From NCBI GenBank assembly GCA_002478145.1, contig DLMI01000162.1:24557-88556 (forward strand): a stretch of 64,000 bases of DNA, written 5' to 3'. Positions 52,125-61,885 of this stretch are shown piece by piece. A program made the position numbers and the translations under genes. Source of the DNA: Acidobacteria bacterium UBA7540 (GTDB lineage Bacteria; Acidobacteriota; Terriglobia; UBA7540). The first letter of the stretch is position 1, and each line of letters begins with the position of its first letter. The notes under the pieces were generated by a model. That model worked only from the letters and a program-made list of their open reading frames with translations, had not been told where the DNA came from and searched no databases.

Positions 52125-53417
52125 TCAAGCAGCCTGTCGTGTTTGTCCGACAGTCGCCTTGATCCAGTCCGTGCTCACGGATTTCGGACGGGTGATGGGC
52201 GTACCGAGCGCGCGGTTGATAATCAATTGTGCGCACATTCCCAGCGCCCGTGAGACACCAAAGAGCACGGTGTAGTAGTCGAATTCGGTCAGCCCGAAGT
52301 GGTAGAGCAAGGCTCCTGAAATAGCATCCACGTTGGGCCAGGGGTCCTTGGCCTTTCCCTGCTCTCTAAGAATTTCTGGCACAATCGCGAAAACCCTGTC
52401 CACGATCCTGAACATTTCATCCTGAGCACAAACCTGCTCCCCGAACTGGTGGAAGGCCGTAAACCTGGGGTCGGTGATACGCAGCACGGCATGCCCATAA
52501 CCCGGGATGACGTGACCCTCTTTGAGGGTGTTCCAAGCGAACTCTCGTAGTTGCTCGTCGGTGGGCACGCCGTCGAACCTCTTGCGCACTCCGAGAACGA
52601 ATTGCAGACATTCCTGATTGGCTAGCCCATGAAGTGGCCCAGCCAAGCCGTTCAATCCAGCCGAGACCGCGTAGTAAGGGTCGGAGAGGGCGGAGCCCAC
52701 CGTGTGGCAGGTGAAGGCGCTCACGTTTCCGCCCTCGTGGTCACAGTGCAAGGTAAGGTAGAGGCGAATGAGTCGGGCGAGGTTCCCTTCCGGATCTGGC
52801 AAGCCCAACATGTGGGCGTAATCGGCCCCCCAGTCCAGGCCGGGATCGGATGCGAGAGGTGAGCCCTTGTGTGCGTGCATGCGGTAGATACCGGCGGCAA
52901 TGGCAGGAAGCTTGGCAAGCATTTGCAGGGAATCTTCCAGTGCGGCTTCCCAGAACTCCTCTTTGCGCATTCCCTCGGCATAGCGGCGACGGAAGACGGA
53001 ATCGCGCTCCATCACCAGGATGGCGGTGTTAAACATCGTCATGGGATGCGAATCTATCGGCATGGCCTGAAGCACATCCCATACATAGGCGGGAATCTGG
53101 GCGCGCTTTCGCAAGTCCTGCTGGAGGCTGGCAAGAGCTTCGCTATCGGGAAGTTCGCCGGCGCAAAGCAAGTAGAAAATCTCCTCGGGCAAGCAGTGGG
53201 CCAACTCGCCAATGGGTATGCCGCGAACGTATAAACCCTTGTCTGGGTCCACCACAGATGTATCGCAGACGAGGCCCTTGATCCCTCGCATTCCGCCAAA
53301 AACCTGAGCTACTGTCGCCTCGGAAATGACTGCGTCGCCATGGCGTTTAGTGAGCTGGTGTACTTCTTCTCTTAACCCCGGGATTTGCTGCGCCAGTCTT
53401 TCCTTTAAAGCAAGCAT
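52125..53417 (-). CDS. gltA: citrate synthase
   Basis: 430 aa, ATG 53417, with GAGGAGGAATTC upstream. First step of the citric acid cycle. Catalytic residues: His in LTLHCDHEGGNVSAF/GPLHGLANQE, His in GYGHAVLRITDPR and Asp in WPNVDAISGALLYHFGL. The sequence and length match the eukaryotic-type (type I) enzyme rather than the E. coli NADH-sensitive type II. It is followed by the Crp/Fnr gene. Confidence 0.95.
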   Translation of the reverse strand: MLALKERLAQQIPGLREEVHQLTKRHGDAVISEATVAQVFGGMRGIKGLVCDTSVVDPDKGLYVRGIPIGELAHCLPEEIFYLLCAGELPDSEALASLQQDLRKRAQIPAYVWDVLQAMPIDSHPMTMFNTAILVMERDSVFRRRYAEGMRKEEFWEAALEDSLQMLAKLPAIAAGIYRMHAHKGSPLASDPGLDWGADYAHMLGLPDPEGNLARLIRLYLTLHCDHEGGNVSAFTCHTVGSALSDPYYAVSAGLNGLAGPLHGLANQECLQFVLGVRKRFDGVPTDEQLREFAWNTLKEGHVIPGYGHAVLRITDPRFTAFHQFGEQVCAQDEMFRIVDRVFAIVPEILREQGKAKDPWPNVDAISGALLYHFGLTEFDYYTVLFGVSRALGMCAQLIINRALGTPITRPKSVSTDWIKATVGQTRQAA

Positions 53418-53698
53418 GAATTCCTCCTCATGTCACACCAACACCCTTCAACCATAGTGTAACTCATTCAGGGTCAGGGGGGTCGCGCATAAGTTTGATG
53501 GGACGCACTACCCCCGCTATTCACGCGCATCCCCTTTGGGTGCAGGCGCTTCGTCAGCGCCTGAGCCGAGTTTGCGCCGCCTCCGAATACTTCAGCGTAA
53601 TAGCGAAAGGGAGCGCCAAGCCTCACCGCCGCTCCGCAGGGCCGCGGCTAAGCCGCCCCAGCAGGGCATGCTCTATATGGGCGATTCGGCCGGACTGG
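53418..53698. other. spacer, nothing recognised
   Basis: About 280 bp between divergently placed genes. No repeat array, promoter or gene can be supported; weakly coding-like frames exist but carry no family motif. Confidence 0.35.
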
Positions 53699-54184
53699 TC
53701 AAGCCGCCGTGGTGGCCCAGACTTCCGAAAACCGGCTAATGCGCGGTCTGGCTAACTTTGCGAAGTCGGAGTACTTCATTCGGATGCAATCCTCGTGGGT
53801 GCCTGCGCAGAATACAACTTCCTCCGAATCGCTTATGGTTCGATCCACCCATACCTCCATCCCATAGAGACGGCCGAGAGGTGGAATCGCGCCCCGCTCA
53901 CAGTCTGGGAAGAGCTTGATCAGTGCATTTTCCGCTAACATCTCCAAGCGCGTGACTTCCATTGCTGCCCGAAGATCTTGGAGATTCAGTCGGTTGGAGG
54001 CCGGCAAAACTGCCATTGCCAGCCTTCCGTCCCCATCCAGCACTACGGTCTTGGCGCACCTCTTGCCCGATAGATGGAGCGTGTGTGCGACCTCTTGTCC
54101 TGTATAGGCCGGCTGGTGACGGAGTTCCTCATAGGAAATATTCTCGGAATCCAGGAAATCGCGGATGCGTGAGGGTATGGCCAT
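53699..54184 (-). CDS. YbaK/EbsC-family aminoacyl-tRNA deacylase-like protein
   Basis: 161 aa from ATG 54184 with AGGAGGAGC upstream (an in-frame extension to 54235 is unlikely). Deacylase fold: YEELRHQPAYTGQEVAH, the lysine of GKRCAKTVVLDGDGRLAMAVLPASNRLNLQDL (catalytic Lys region) and PLGRLYGMEVWVDRTI. Editing of mischarged tRNA is the family role; a specific amino acid cannot be named. The C-terminus has a further short tail. Confidence 0.85.
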   Translation of the reverse strand: MAIPSRIRDFLDSENISYEELRHQPAYTGQEVAHTLHLSGKRCAKTVVLDGDGRLAMAVLPASNRLNLQDLRAAMEVTRLEMLAENALIKLFPDCERGAIPPLGRLYGMEVWVDRTISDSEEVVFCAGTHEDCIRMKYSDFAKLARPRISRFSEVWATTAA

Positions 54185-55402
54185 TTGCTCCTCCTGAACC
54201 ACGAAATTCAACTGTTCCTCACCTCCCTCACGCAATCTACCTGCCAGAAATCCTCGGGCTTACCAAACGTTTTGTCGAGGTAAGCAAATTGCCGAAATTG
54301 ACACATTGTCAAAGTAACTCATTGATTTGCATTATCCTCTGATTTGTGGCGCGGCCCGTTTTTGAAGTCAGCCCGCAGAGTGAATGTGCCAATGAGAGAT
54401 TCAACCCATGACAGGCGCGTCTTTTTTCTCTGTTCCCTGTCAAAAGAGAGGTAGGTCACGAACGGGCGATACGGTGACCTCTCACCCAAAACGCGCCCTG
54501 TTCTGCACAACCTGTCTCCTGCGCTTCTGTCTCCTGTATCCTGACTCCTGAATCCTGGCTGAGCCCCTGCCACCTGACACCTGAAACCTCCTCTTCTGCC
54601 CCACAACTCATCGATTTTTGGCCGTATTTTTTGCTTTGATTGGCGCTTTTCGCACTCAGAATTGGGTTCGTTTTCGAGCCTCCAAAGATGTTAACCCTTG
54701 TGTTTTCAATAAATTCTTAGGTTCGTTCCGTCTATTTAGTATCTTTTTTGCGTTTTCCGCCCATCTTCCGCAGCCGTGGGGCTGATTTAGAACCCCTTGC
54801 AAGCGGTGTGGTGGCGCGTCTGGCATACGTCCACAACAGTAGGCTACTACATTTCCAGCCGCGTGTCAAGGGCCAAGATTCAGGAGTCGGGAGTCAGGCA
54901 GCACAAGGCTCGCTCTCCAGCCCGCCAATCTTAATGGTGGGCGGTTCTTCCACCGCCCCGTGGTTTTGGCGGCGCGGCGCGTAGCAATTCGGATTACCTT
55001 GTTTGCGGCGCGGCAAGAACCCGCACCGGTGGAAAAGCCGCAGGGCCGGACCGCGGGCCCTGCGCTACCACGCGGGTACAAATCTTGTTTCCCTGGACCC
55101 CGATGTCCGCAAGGCCTTTCGCAGTACGGGGACGGCTTGCCGTCCCCTCCGCGTACATTGCCGCTGAACCAGTAAGGGCAGGGCAAGCCCTACCCCCACC
55201 TAGTGGTCGAGTTGCGCAAGGTGAGAAGCTACAAGCGCAGGGATTACGGTTCTAACGGCGCCTGAGGTCCTGTGACCCAGTTTGAGTTCCGCATCCTCAA
55301 CTCGCTTTAGCAATTGGCAAGGACTTTGGTGAGGTCAGCGCCTGGTAGCAGGAACAGTCCCTACAACGAAAAACCGCAGACCTGCAGAACCAGGTCTGCC
55401 CT
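54185..55402. other. long spacer with repeats, no gene seen
   Basis: Holds a long 7-bp array (ctgtctcctgtatcctgact and neighbours, 54495-54595), a second GATTCAG array (54870-54895), an AT-rich stretch (54610-54760) and a GCAGACCT hairpin (55376-55399). Frames at 54748-54984 and 54960-55175 lack family features. The G+C-rich 54980-55160 region could be a degraded gene but nothing is recognised. Confidence 0.5.
55376..55399. repeat. GCAGACCT hairpin
   Basis: GCAGACCT-8 nt-AGGTCTGC. Same family as 59176-59200, 59229-59254 and 63454-63483. Confidence 0.8.
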
Positions 55403-56257
55403 CTACTTGCTATGTAGTGTGAGAGTCAGGGGACCGGGGAGAGTTTGGAAATCGTCGTAAACCAACTTGGTGTCGTCGTATATTTTCAGCCGGATTGTGT
55501 CACCGTCCGTGCCGCTTACTTGAAAATTGAACCTCCCGAGCTCATCCACTTTGCCCTCCCCTGACTGGCCATCCACCATGATGCGCAGCCTGGCCCAGTC
55601 CTTGGGCGGCGGAATGATTGCTCCGGTCAGGCGGGTGAGAGGTTGCGGTGCGCGTTGCAGCGTCAGATCGAGCACGGTACCTCTCACTTCCAGGTGGTGC
55701 CATTCCTGTTTGTAGCCGTCCACCTGCGGCAGCACTCCCACAATTGCGCCCCTGAACTTTGCAGGAACGCCCTTGAAGTCGGCTTCGCCGCTTGAGCTAA
55801 CGGCTTTGGAACGACGGTCGTTATCGAGATCGATGGTGATTTGACCGGAAGTGATGATTGGCTCGCTGCCATCGGCACTGTGGGCGCGCACGGTCAGGTC
55901 AAATGTCTCCGGCGAAGGCGGTACCAGTTTGAACCCTCCTACGATCACGAGGCAGAAAAGGACCACTGGGCCGCCGAGCTCAAGGAAATTCCCCAAGCGC
56001 CTGTGGGTGAAGCGCGCGTAGCTGCGCATCGCTCCGAAAAGAAACGCCGCGCACGCAAGGGCCCATGGAATTAGTAGAAGGTAAAAGACATGATTCTGAA
56101 CGCCGCTCTCAATCAGCTTGGGAACCCGATAAACATAGAACAGCAGCAGGCCCACCCCGATGGCGAGCCCGACCAGCGCAATGATGGCGTAAGCCTTTGC
56201 AGAGAGAGGCTGGACAGGTTGGACAGGGTTGACCGCGGTCACGCTCGTTACCTTCAA
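55403..56257 (-). CDS. membrane protein with beta-rich domain, coupled to the TPR gene
   Basis: 284 aa from TTG 56257, overlapping the TPR gene's stop by 4 bp (TTGA). Three membrane segments lie at about 22-42 (AYAIIALVGLAIGVGLLLFY), 57-77 (VFYLLLIPWALACAAFLFG) and 93-112 (LGGPVVLFCLVIVGGFKLV); the remaining 170 residues are beta-rich with Ig-like repeats (SGQITIDLDND, RLTGAIIPPPKDWARLRIMVDGQSG, FNFQVSGTDGDTIRLKIYDD). I do not recognise the family. The tight coupling suggests that it works with the exported TPR protein at the membrane. Confidence 0.6.
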   Translation of the reverse strand: MKVTSVTAVNPVQPVQPLSAKAYAIIALVGLAIGVGLLLFYVYRVPKLIESGVQNHVFYLLLIPWALACAAFLFGAMRSYARFTHRRLGNFLELGGPVVLFCLVIVGGFKLVPPSPETFDLTVRAHSADGSEPIITSGQITIDLDNDRRSKAVSSSGEADFKGVPAKFRGAIVGVLPQVDGYKQEWHHLEVRGTVLDLTLQRAPQPLTRLTGAIIPPPKDWARLRIMVDGQSGEGKVDELGRFNFQVSGTDGDTIRLKIYDDTKLVYDDFQTLPGPLTLTLHSK

Positions 56258-59016
56258 TTCTGTTTTGGTTTGTCGCTCCCGGGCTCCCGACTCGTCTTGG
56301 CGCGAATCCTCGCGGCTTGATCCTCGTAGACCTTCGCTTCGCTGTCGCGGCCAAGCTTTCGAAGGAGGAGCGCCAGGTTCTCAGCCGTCGTAGCCACCTT
56401 CGGGTGCTCCGGCCCGAATGCGTTTTCGTCGATCGCCAACGCTCGCTTCAAGAGTGGCTCCGCCTCAGCGTGCTTGCCTTGGCGGTAGTAGAGCGCCGCC
56501 AAGTTGTTGAGGCCTCTCGCCACGTCCGGGTGCTCCGGCCCAAGCGCCTTTTCGTCAATCGCCAAGGCCCGCTTCAAGAGTGGCTCCGCCCCGGCGTAAT
56601 TGCCTTGGTTGTAGTAGAGCGCCGCCAAGTTGTTGAGGTCTCTTGCGACCTCCGGGTGCTCCGGGCCCAGCGCCTTTTCGTCAATCGCCAGGGCCTGCTT
56701 GTAGAGTGGCTCCGCCTCGGAGTATTTGCCTTCGTTGTAGTAGAGCGCCGCCAAGTTGTTGAGCTGTGTCGCCACGTCCGGGTGCTCCGGACCCAGCGCC
56801 TTTTCGTCAATCGCCAGGGCCCGCTTGTAGAGTGGCTCCGCCTCGGCGTACCTGCCTTGGTCGTAGTAGAGGAGCCCCAAGTTGGTGAGGTCTGTCGCCA
56901 CCTGCGGGTGCTCCGGGCTCAGCGCCTTCTCGTCAATCGCCAGGGCCCGCTTGTAGAGTGGTTCCGCCTCGGCGTATTTGCCTTGATGGTCGTAGAGCAC
57001 CCCCAGGCCGTTGAGGCGTGCCGCCACATCCGGGTGCTCCGGCCCCAGCGCCTTTTCGTCAATCGCCAAGGCCCGCCTGTAGAGTGGCTCCGCTTCAGCG
57101 TACTGGCCTTGGTTGTAGTAGAGCAGCCCCAGGTTGCTGAGGTCTGTCGCCACCTGCGCGTGCTCCGGGCTCAGCGCCTTCTCGTCGATCGCCAAGGCCC
57201 TCTCCAAGAGTGGCCCCGCCTCGGCGTACTTGCCTCGGCGGTCGTAGATCTGCTCTAAGTTGTTGAGGTCTCTCGCCACCTCCGGGTGCTCCGGCCCCAA
57301 CGCCTTTTCGTTAATCGCCAGGGCCCGCTTCAAGAGTGGCTCCGCCCCGGCGTACTTGCCTTGATGGAGGTAGAGCGCCGCCAAGTTGTTGAGGTCTCTC
57401 GCCAAGTCCGGGTGGTCCGGCCCCAGCGCCTTTTCGTCAATCGCCAAGGCCTGCTTCAGGAGTGGCTCCGCCTCGACGTACTTGCCTTGATGGACGTAGA
57501 GCGCCGCCAAGTTGTTGAGCTGTGTCGCAACATCAGGGTGCTCCGGCCCGAGAGCCTTTTCCTCAATTGCCAGGGCTCGCTTGCATAGCGGCTCCGCCTC
57601 GGCGTACTTGCCTTGACTGACGTAGAGCGCCGCCAAGCCGTTGAGCCGTATCGCCACGTCCGGGTGCTCCGGACCCAGCGCCTTTTCGTCAATCGCCAAG
57701 GCTCGCTTGTAGAGTGGCTCTGCCTCGGCGTACTTGCCTTGCGCGTCGTAGAGCGCCGCCAAGTTGTTGACGGGCGTCGCCACATACGGGTGCTCCGGCC
57801 CCAGCGCCTTTTCCTCAATTGCCAGGGCTCGCTTGCATAGCGGCTCCGCCTCGGCGTATCTGCCCTGGTGGTCGTAGAGCAGCGCCAAGTTGTTCACGGC
57901 TATCGCCACGCCCAGGCACTCCGGCCCCAGCGCCTTTTCCTCAATTGCCAGGGCTCGCTCGTAGAGTGGCTCCGCCTCGGCGTATCTGCCTTGGCGGTCG
58001 TAGAGCAGCGCCAAGTTGTTGAGCCGTGTCGCCGCATCCGCGTGCCCCGCCCCCAGCGCCTTTTCGTCAATCGCCAGGGCTCGGTTGTAAAGTGGCCCCG
58101 CCTGGGCGTACCTGCCTTGATGGACGTAGAGCAGCGCCAACGTGTTGAGGTCTCTCGCCACATCCGGGTACTCCGCCCCCAGCGCCTTTTCGTCAATCGC
58201 CAAGGCCCGCTTCAGGAATGGTTCTGCCTCGCTATACTTAGCTTCAGTGTCGAGGACCACTCCGAGAATCCATAGCACCAGCGGGTCATTGCTGTGAAGG
58301 ATGCCCGCCTTTCGCATGGTAGACTCAGCCGCCGGATAGTAACCCTGTCCATACTCCGCTGCGGCCAACGAGTTGTATTTACCGACCAAGTCGTTTTCGG
58401 AGGAACCGATCGATTCACGAATGTACGCACTCGCCTCCGAATACTGCCGCGCATACAAGGCCGATAATCCTTCCTGGTAGGGCTCCTGAACGTTCTTGCT
58501 CCACGCGGTGATGGCTGATTTGAGCTGTTCAACGGTGAAGCCCAGCTCTATGGCCCGGTCAGCCAGAAAATGATCGGACTCCGGCGGTGAGCTCGAGCTC
58601 GGACGGATCTGAGACGTAACGCCCTGAACGATTTGCTGGATGAGTTGCTGGTTAGATAGCAGGCTTCGGTCACCCCTCGGAGCCACAACAATCTTCATCG
58701 GCTCGACACTGCTTTTGGGAATGTACGTTCTGCCGCTTTCTCCTACAAATGGGTCGACGACGACCCAATCCTTGACCCGAAGGATGATGGGATCTCCCGG
58801 TTCGGACTGGGATGACAGGGGGATCGTGAACTCGCCGGAGTCCGAGGACACCGTCCCGCCGACGTTGACCACACGCACCTCGATGTGGGGGACTGGTTTG
58901 CCATCCGTGGTCTCAACCGATCCCTTGATGTAACGGGTGCTGGCTATCGCGGTTGTGGGCACGAACGCCAGTAGGGCCCAAATACCCACTGCAGGCCAAG
59001 CTGGTCGAGGAAGCAT
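56254..59016 (-). CDS. exported protein with 14 near-identical 42-residue TPR units
   Basis: 920 aa, ATG 59016 after AAGGA. Signal peptide PAWPAVGIWALLAFVPTTAIA; a carboxypeptidase-regulatory-like domain (KGSVETTDGKPVPHIEVRVVNVGG) and a linker to about residue 260; then kinesin-light-chain-type TPRs with consensus LNNLAALYYNQGKYAEAEPL and YKRALAIDEKALGPEHPDVA, fourteen full 42-residue units up to about residue 890, and a charged tail. The repeat DNA is highly uniform. TPR arrays of this type bind peptides or partner proteins. It is coupled to the downstream membrane protein. Confidence 0.85.
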   Translation of the reverse strand: MLPRPAWPAVGIWALLAFVPTTAIASTRYIKGSVETTDGKPVPHIEVRVVNVGGTVSSDSGEFTIPLSSQSEPGDPIILRVKDWVVVDPFVGESGRTYIPKSSVEPMKIVVAPRGDRSLLSNQQLIQQIVQGVTSQIRPSSSSPPESDHFLADRAIELGFTVEQLKSAITAWSKNVQEPYQEGLSALYARQYSEASAYIRESIGSSENDLVGKYNSLAAAEYGQGYYPAAESTMRKAGILHSNDPLVLWILGVVLDTEAKYSEAEPFLKRALAIDEKALGAEYPDVARDLNTLALLYVHQGRYAQAGPLYNRALAIDEKALGAGHADAATRLNNLALLYDRQGRYAEAEPLYERALAIEEKALGPECLGVAIAVNNLALLYDHQGRYAEAEPLCKRALAIEEKALGPEHPYVATPVNNLAALYDAQGKYAEAEPLYKRALAIDEKALGPEHPDVAIRLNGLAALYVSQGKYAEAEPLCKRALAIEEKALGPEHPDVATQLNNLAALYVHQGKYVEAEPLLKQALAIDEKALGPDHPDLARDLNNLAALYLHQGKYAGAEPLLKRALAINEKALGPEHPEVARDLNNLEQIYDRRGKYAEAGPLLERALAIDEKALSPEHAQVATDLSNLGLLYYNQGQYAEAEPLYRRALAIDEKALGPEHPDVAARLNGLGVLYDHQGKYAEAEPLYKRALAIDEKALSPEHPQVATDLTNLGLLYYDQGRYAEAEPLYKRALAIDEKALGPEHPDVATQLNNLAALYYNEGKYSEAEPLYKQALAIDEKALGPEHPEVARDLNNLAALYYNQGNYAGAEPLLKRALAIDEKALGPEHPDVARGLNNLAALYYRQGKHAEAEPLLKRALAIDENAFGPEHPKVATTAENLALLLRKLGRDSEAKVYEDQAARIRAKTSREPGSDKPKQN

Positions 59017-59175
59017 AGAGCTAATCCTTGTCCTGGGGCTTGTTATTCACATCCCCGAATGCAAGCTCCCGGAAGCGCTCTGGGGCCTGTGTTACCTCCC
59101 CCAAGATTATATCCCGGGCGACCGGCAACATACACCCCACCTTCTCCCCGTGCAATGCTTCAACCTAGCGAGTAG

Positions 59176-59200
59176 CGCGGACCTGTTTTGTAGGTCCGCG
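59176..59200. repeat. GCGGACCT hairpin
   Basis: CGCGGACCT-7 nt-AGGTCCGCG, perfect 9-bp stem. Confidence 0.8.
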
Positions 59201-59228
59201 GCCTTTGGGCGCGGTCGGTGAGAAAAGC

Positions 59229-59254
59229 CGCAGACCTTGAAAAACAGGTCTGCG
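59229..59254. repeat. GCAGACCT hairpin
   Basis: CGCAGACCT-8 nt-AGGTCTGCG, perfect 9-bp stem, 15 bp before the asparaginase remnant's 3' end. Confidence 0.85.
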
Positions 59255-59269
59255 CTACTTCCCGAGCTG

Positions 59270-59689
59270 TTAATACAGGGCGACGGCGTCCAGCAGGTTA
59301 CTCTCGCCGTTCATCCACAGCGCATACTTGAGCCGATACGGGGACCTCATGGAAGCCGCTCCGATTTCGCCGCGATTGTTGATGGCGATCACACAACAGT
59401 CTCCATCTCTATTCCTGGGGTCCGTCCTCACCATGTGGCGCAACAACTCGAGGCAGGCGTCCTGGGGGGACATGCCGCTTGCCATGTAGTGGACAATCGA
59501 AATGCTGGTGCAGTAGTTGGTCATCAGGTCTCCGTCGCCGGTGGCGGCTCCCACGTTGTCGTCGGCATAGACACCGCAACCAACCAGGGGAGAATCTCCC
59601 ACGCGGCCGGGGATTTTCCACGCCAGCCCTGAAGTCGAACACCCCGAGACCACGTGGCCTTTTCCGTCAGTCGCGCACCACGCGCGAGT
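59270..59689 (-). pseudogene. 3' remnant of a glycosylasparaginase (Ntn hydrolase) gene
   Basis: About 139 codons, without a start. SGCSTSGLAWKIPGRVGDSP ... VYADDNVGAATGDGD and IAINNRGEIGAASMR match the beta subunit of N4-(beta-N-acetylglucosaminyl)-L-asparaginase. The alpha subunit and the catalytic-threonine region upstream are missing; the frame ends at a stop near 59692, where a toxin-like sequence of opposite strand begins. Confidence 0.75.
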
Positions 59690-59863
59690 TCAAGGAGGCG
59701 TTGGCTTCACTGCCCAACGACGTGCGCCGGCAGGCAGAACGCGCCTACCGGCTGTTCCGCACTGACCCACGCCATCCCAGTCTGCGCTTCAAGAAAGTGG
59801 ATGAGGAGAGCGACGTGTATTCGGCGCGGATTGGACTGGGTTACACACGAACGCCGAGAGCGT
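59671..59863 (+). pseudogene. remnant of a RelE/HigB-like toxin
   Basis: SRTTREFKEALASLPNDVRR, YRLFRTDPRHPSLRFKKVDE and SDVYSARIGLGY are the first 60 residues of a RelE-like toxin. There is no start codon, and the C-terminal strand is absent because the frame runs into the sigma-factor 3' end. So it is truncated on both sides. Confidence 0.65.
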
Positions 59864-59868
59864 TGCAG

Positions 59869-61233
59869 CTAAAAGGCATTCAGCAACGCTCGCAATCCGT
59901 TGTTGTGCGACTGGTGCCGAAGCTTGCGCAGTGCCTTTGCCTCAATCTGCCGGATCCGTTCCCGAGTCAGCGCGAAACTCTGGCCGACCTCCTCGAGAGT
60001 GTGGGCGTTGCCGTCATCGAGTCCGAACCGCATCTTGATGATCTTTTCCTCGCGAAAGCTCAGGGTCTTCAAGAACGCTGCCGTGCACAGCTTCAGGTTG
60101 TTGGCGATAGCGACCTCAGCCGGTGAAATAACGCCGCGGTCTTCGACAAAATCACCTAGATGGGCATCCTGTTCTGCGCCGATGGGTGTATCGAGCGAAA
60201 TGGGCACCTGCGCAACCTCCAGGACCTTTTGGACCTCGCCTGACGGGATTTCCATGTGCTTGGCGATGTCTTCCGTGCTCGGCCGCCGGCCGAGGTCGTG
60301 CACCAGTTGGCCCACCACACGCCTGAGGTTGTTGATCCTCTCTATCATATGAACGGGGACCCGGATGGTTCGGGCCTGGTCCGCGATGGCTCGCATGCAG
60401 GACTGTCGAATCCACCAGGTCGCATAAGTAGAAAACTTGTAGCCGCGATGGTAGTCGAACTTGTCCACCGCTCGCATCAGGCCGAGATTTCCTTCCTGGA
60501 TCAAGTCTACGAATTCGAGCCCGCGATTGACAAATTTCTTGCCGATCGCAACCACCAAGCGAAGGTTCGCCTCCACGAGCTCACGCTTCGCGACCCGGGT
60601 TGCCTGCACGCTGGCGAGGATATCCTTATGCGTTCGCTTGAGTTCGACGGCGGAGGACGCCGCCCGTCCCTCGATCCGGCCCCGCCGACCGCGGCATCCC
60701 CGCAGTTCGGTCCTCAGGTATTTGTTGGTAGGCCGGGCTTGCAGCCGCGCTTCGAGCCTCTTCACCTCGAGATCGAGGGAATCTAATTCTGCAACCGTCT
60801 CACGGACCTTCTCGATAAGCCGCAGGCGCTCAGCTTGGGTGAAGCCAATGGACCAAATCAGTCGAGAAATCCGGACCCGCTGGCGCGCGATGGCCCAGCT
60901 ACGGGCGCGACATCCGGTTGAATCCGCCCCCTTCTTCGCCTTCACTCCGGTCAACTGCCGGTTGAGACGCTCAATCTCACCGAGAACGGCTGCGACTTCA
61001 CACTTGCGTCTCGCCACTCCCTCGTCCGTCCATTCGTGTTCGTCAAGAATCACAATCTCTTGAATGGACCTTTCCCCTGCGGCCAATTCTTGGCGCAAAA
61101 CGGACATCTCGTGGATAACCATCGCCGAGCGCGACAGTGCCTTCAGCGTGTTGAGTTGCCCGCGCTCAATGCGCTTGGCAACCTCAACTTCACCGCGGCG
61201 CGTCAGCAGGGGTATGCGCCCCGCCTCGCGCAT
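59869..61233 (-). CDS. RpoD-like sigma-70 factor, 5' end unclear
   Basis: 454 aa from ATG 61233. Region 1.2 ([22 protein letters not shown]), a long non-conserved insert (about 40-215), region 2 ([37 protein letters not shown], ... [20 protein letters not shown]), region 3 ([21 protein letters not shown]) and region 4 ([18 protein letters not shown], ... [21 protein letters not shown]) are intact. Homology continues upstream of this ATG ([19 protein letters not shown]) with no start codon, and the frame runs into a desaturase remnant, so the N-terminus may be truncated. Probably a paralogue of the main RpoD. Confidence 0.8.
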   Translation of the reverse strand: MREAGRIPLLTRRGEVEVAKRIERGQLNTLKALSRSAMVIHEMSVLRQELAAGERSIQEIVILDEHEWTDEGVARRKCEVAAVLGEIERLNRQLTGVKAKKGADSTGCRARSWAIARQRVRISRLIWSIGFTQAERLRLIEKVRETVAELDSLDLEVKRLEARLQARPTNKYLRTELRGCRGRRGRIEGRAASSAVELKRTHKDILASVQATRVAKRELVEANLRLVVAIGKKFVNRGLEFVDLIQEGNLGLMRAVDKFDYHRGYKFSTYATWWIRQSCMRAIADQARTIRVPVHMIERINNLRRVVGQLVHDLGRRPSTEDIAKHMEIPSGEVQKVLEVAQVPISLDTPIGAEQDAHLGDFVEDRGVISPAEVAIANNLKLCTAAFLKTLSFREEKIIKMRFGLDDGNAHTLEEVGQSFALTRERIRQIEAKALRKLRHQSHNNGLRALLNAF

Positions 61234-61342
61234 GTACGTGCGAACGACGTCGGGGCCGTCTTCAACCTTGCCTGGCGTTAAATCGAGATCATGATCTTTC
61301 AGGAGGTCTTGCAGATCGGGCTCCTCTCCCGGTGGTTCCGGG

Positions 61343-61780
61343 TCAGCGCTGGTTGAACGGCAGCTTGTTGGCGAGCAGAGTCTGGAGGTTCCAGGCCAGT
61401 CCGACTGCCCGAAGTAAACGGATGAACGCGTACGCAGGATCGATTTCCCAGAACCTCATCCCATAGCGAGCTCAGGTGGGAAAAGCGTGGTTGTTGTGCC
61501 AGCCGCCACCGTAGGCCAGCAGCGCTACCCACCGAGAGTTCGTCGACACGTTTTCGAGAAGGAAATTCCTGCACCCAAACCGATGACTGGCAGAGTTCAC
61601 AAGCCAGGTCGTGTGCTGGCAGAACACCAACCGAACATAGATGCCCCCTATCATGAAAGGTGAGCCTCCTGCCAGGAAGAGCAGAACCGCCAACAGAACA
61701 GACGGGAAGACATAGGGACGGCCCAAAAACCAGTCGAGCCGCAACCTTCCCCTCTTGGGATCTTGAGGACCCTGCAGCAA
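61343..61780 (-). pseudogene. fatty-acid desaturase remnant with internal stop
   Basis: GGSPFMIGGIYVRLVFCQHTTWLVNSASHRFG ... NSRWVALLAYGGGWHNNHAFPT is the C-terminal half of a delta-9-type desaturase. The third His box should read HNNHH; here it is HNNH-AF, with one His gone. A TGA (61472-61474) then interrupts the frame, and beyond it [19 protein letters not shown] ... LAWNLQTL continues in frame to the true end. The N-terminal half with the other His boxes is missing. Confidence 0.75.
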
Positions 61781-61885
61781 TGAGATGCGTGCTAACCAAA
61801 CGCGTGATCGTTGAGATTATACCATAGCGGCCAGCACTTCGTCGGCCACAGCGTTGCGAACGTTGTGGTGTAGTCGGACGTTAGC

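Noticed and set aside
56317..58275. Long antisense frames across the TPR array
   Set aside because: They are periodic shadows of the repeat on the other strand, with leucine/arginine bias and no start-site support.
61343..61780. A second possible selenocysteine codon: in-frame TGA 61472-61474 in the desaturase remnant
   Set aside because: Homologues have Ser rather than Cys at that site, a His of the HNNHH box is missing, and the 5' half of the gene is gone. A simple nonsense mutation fits better.
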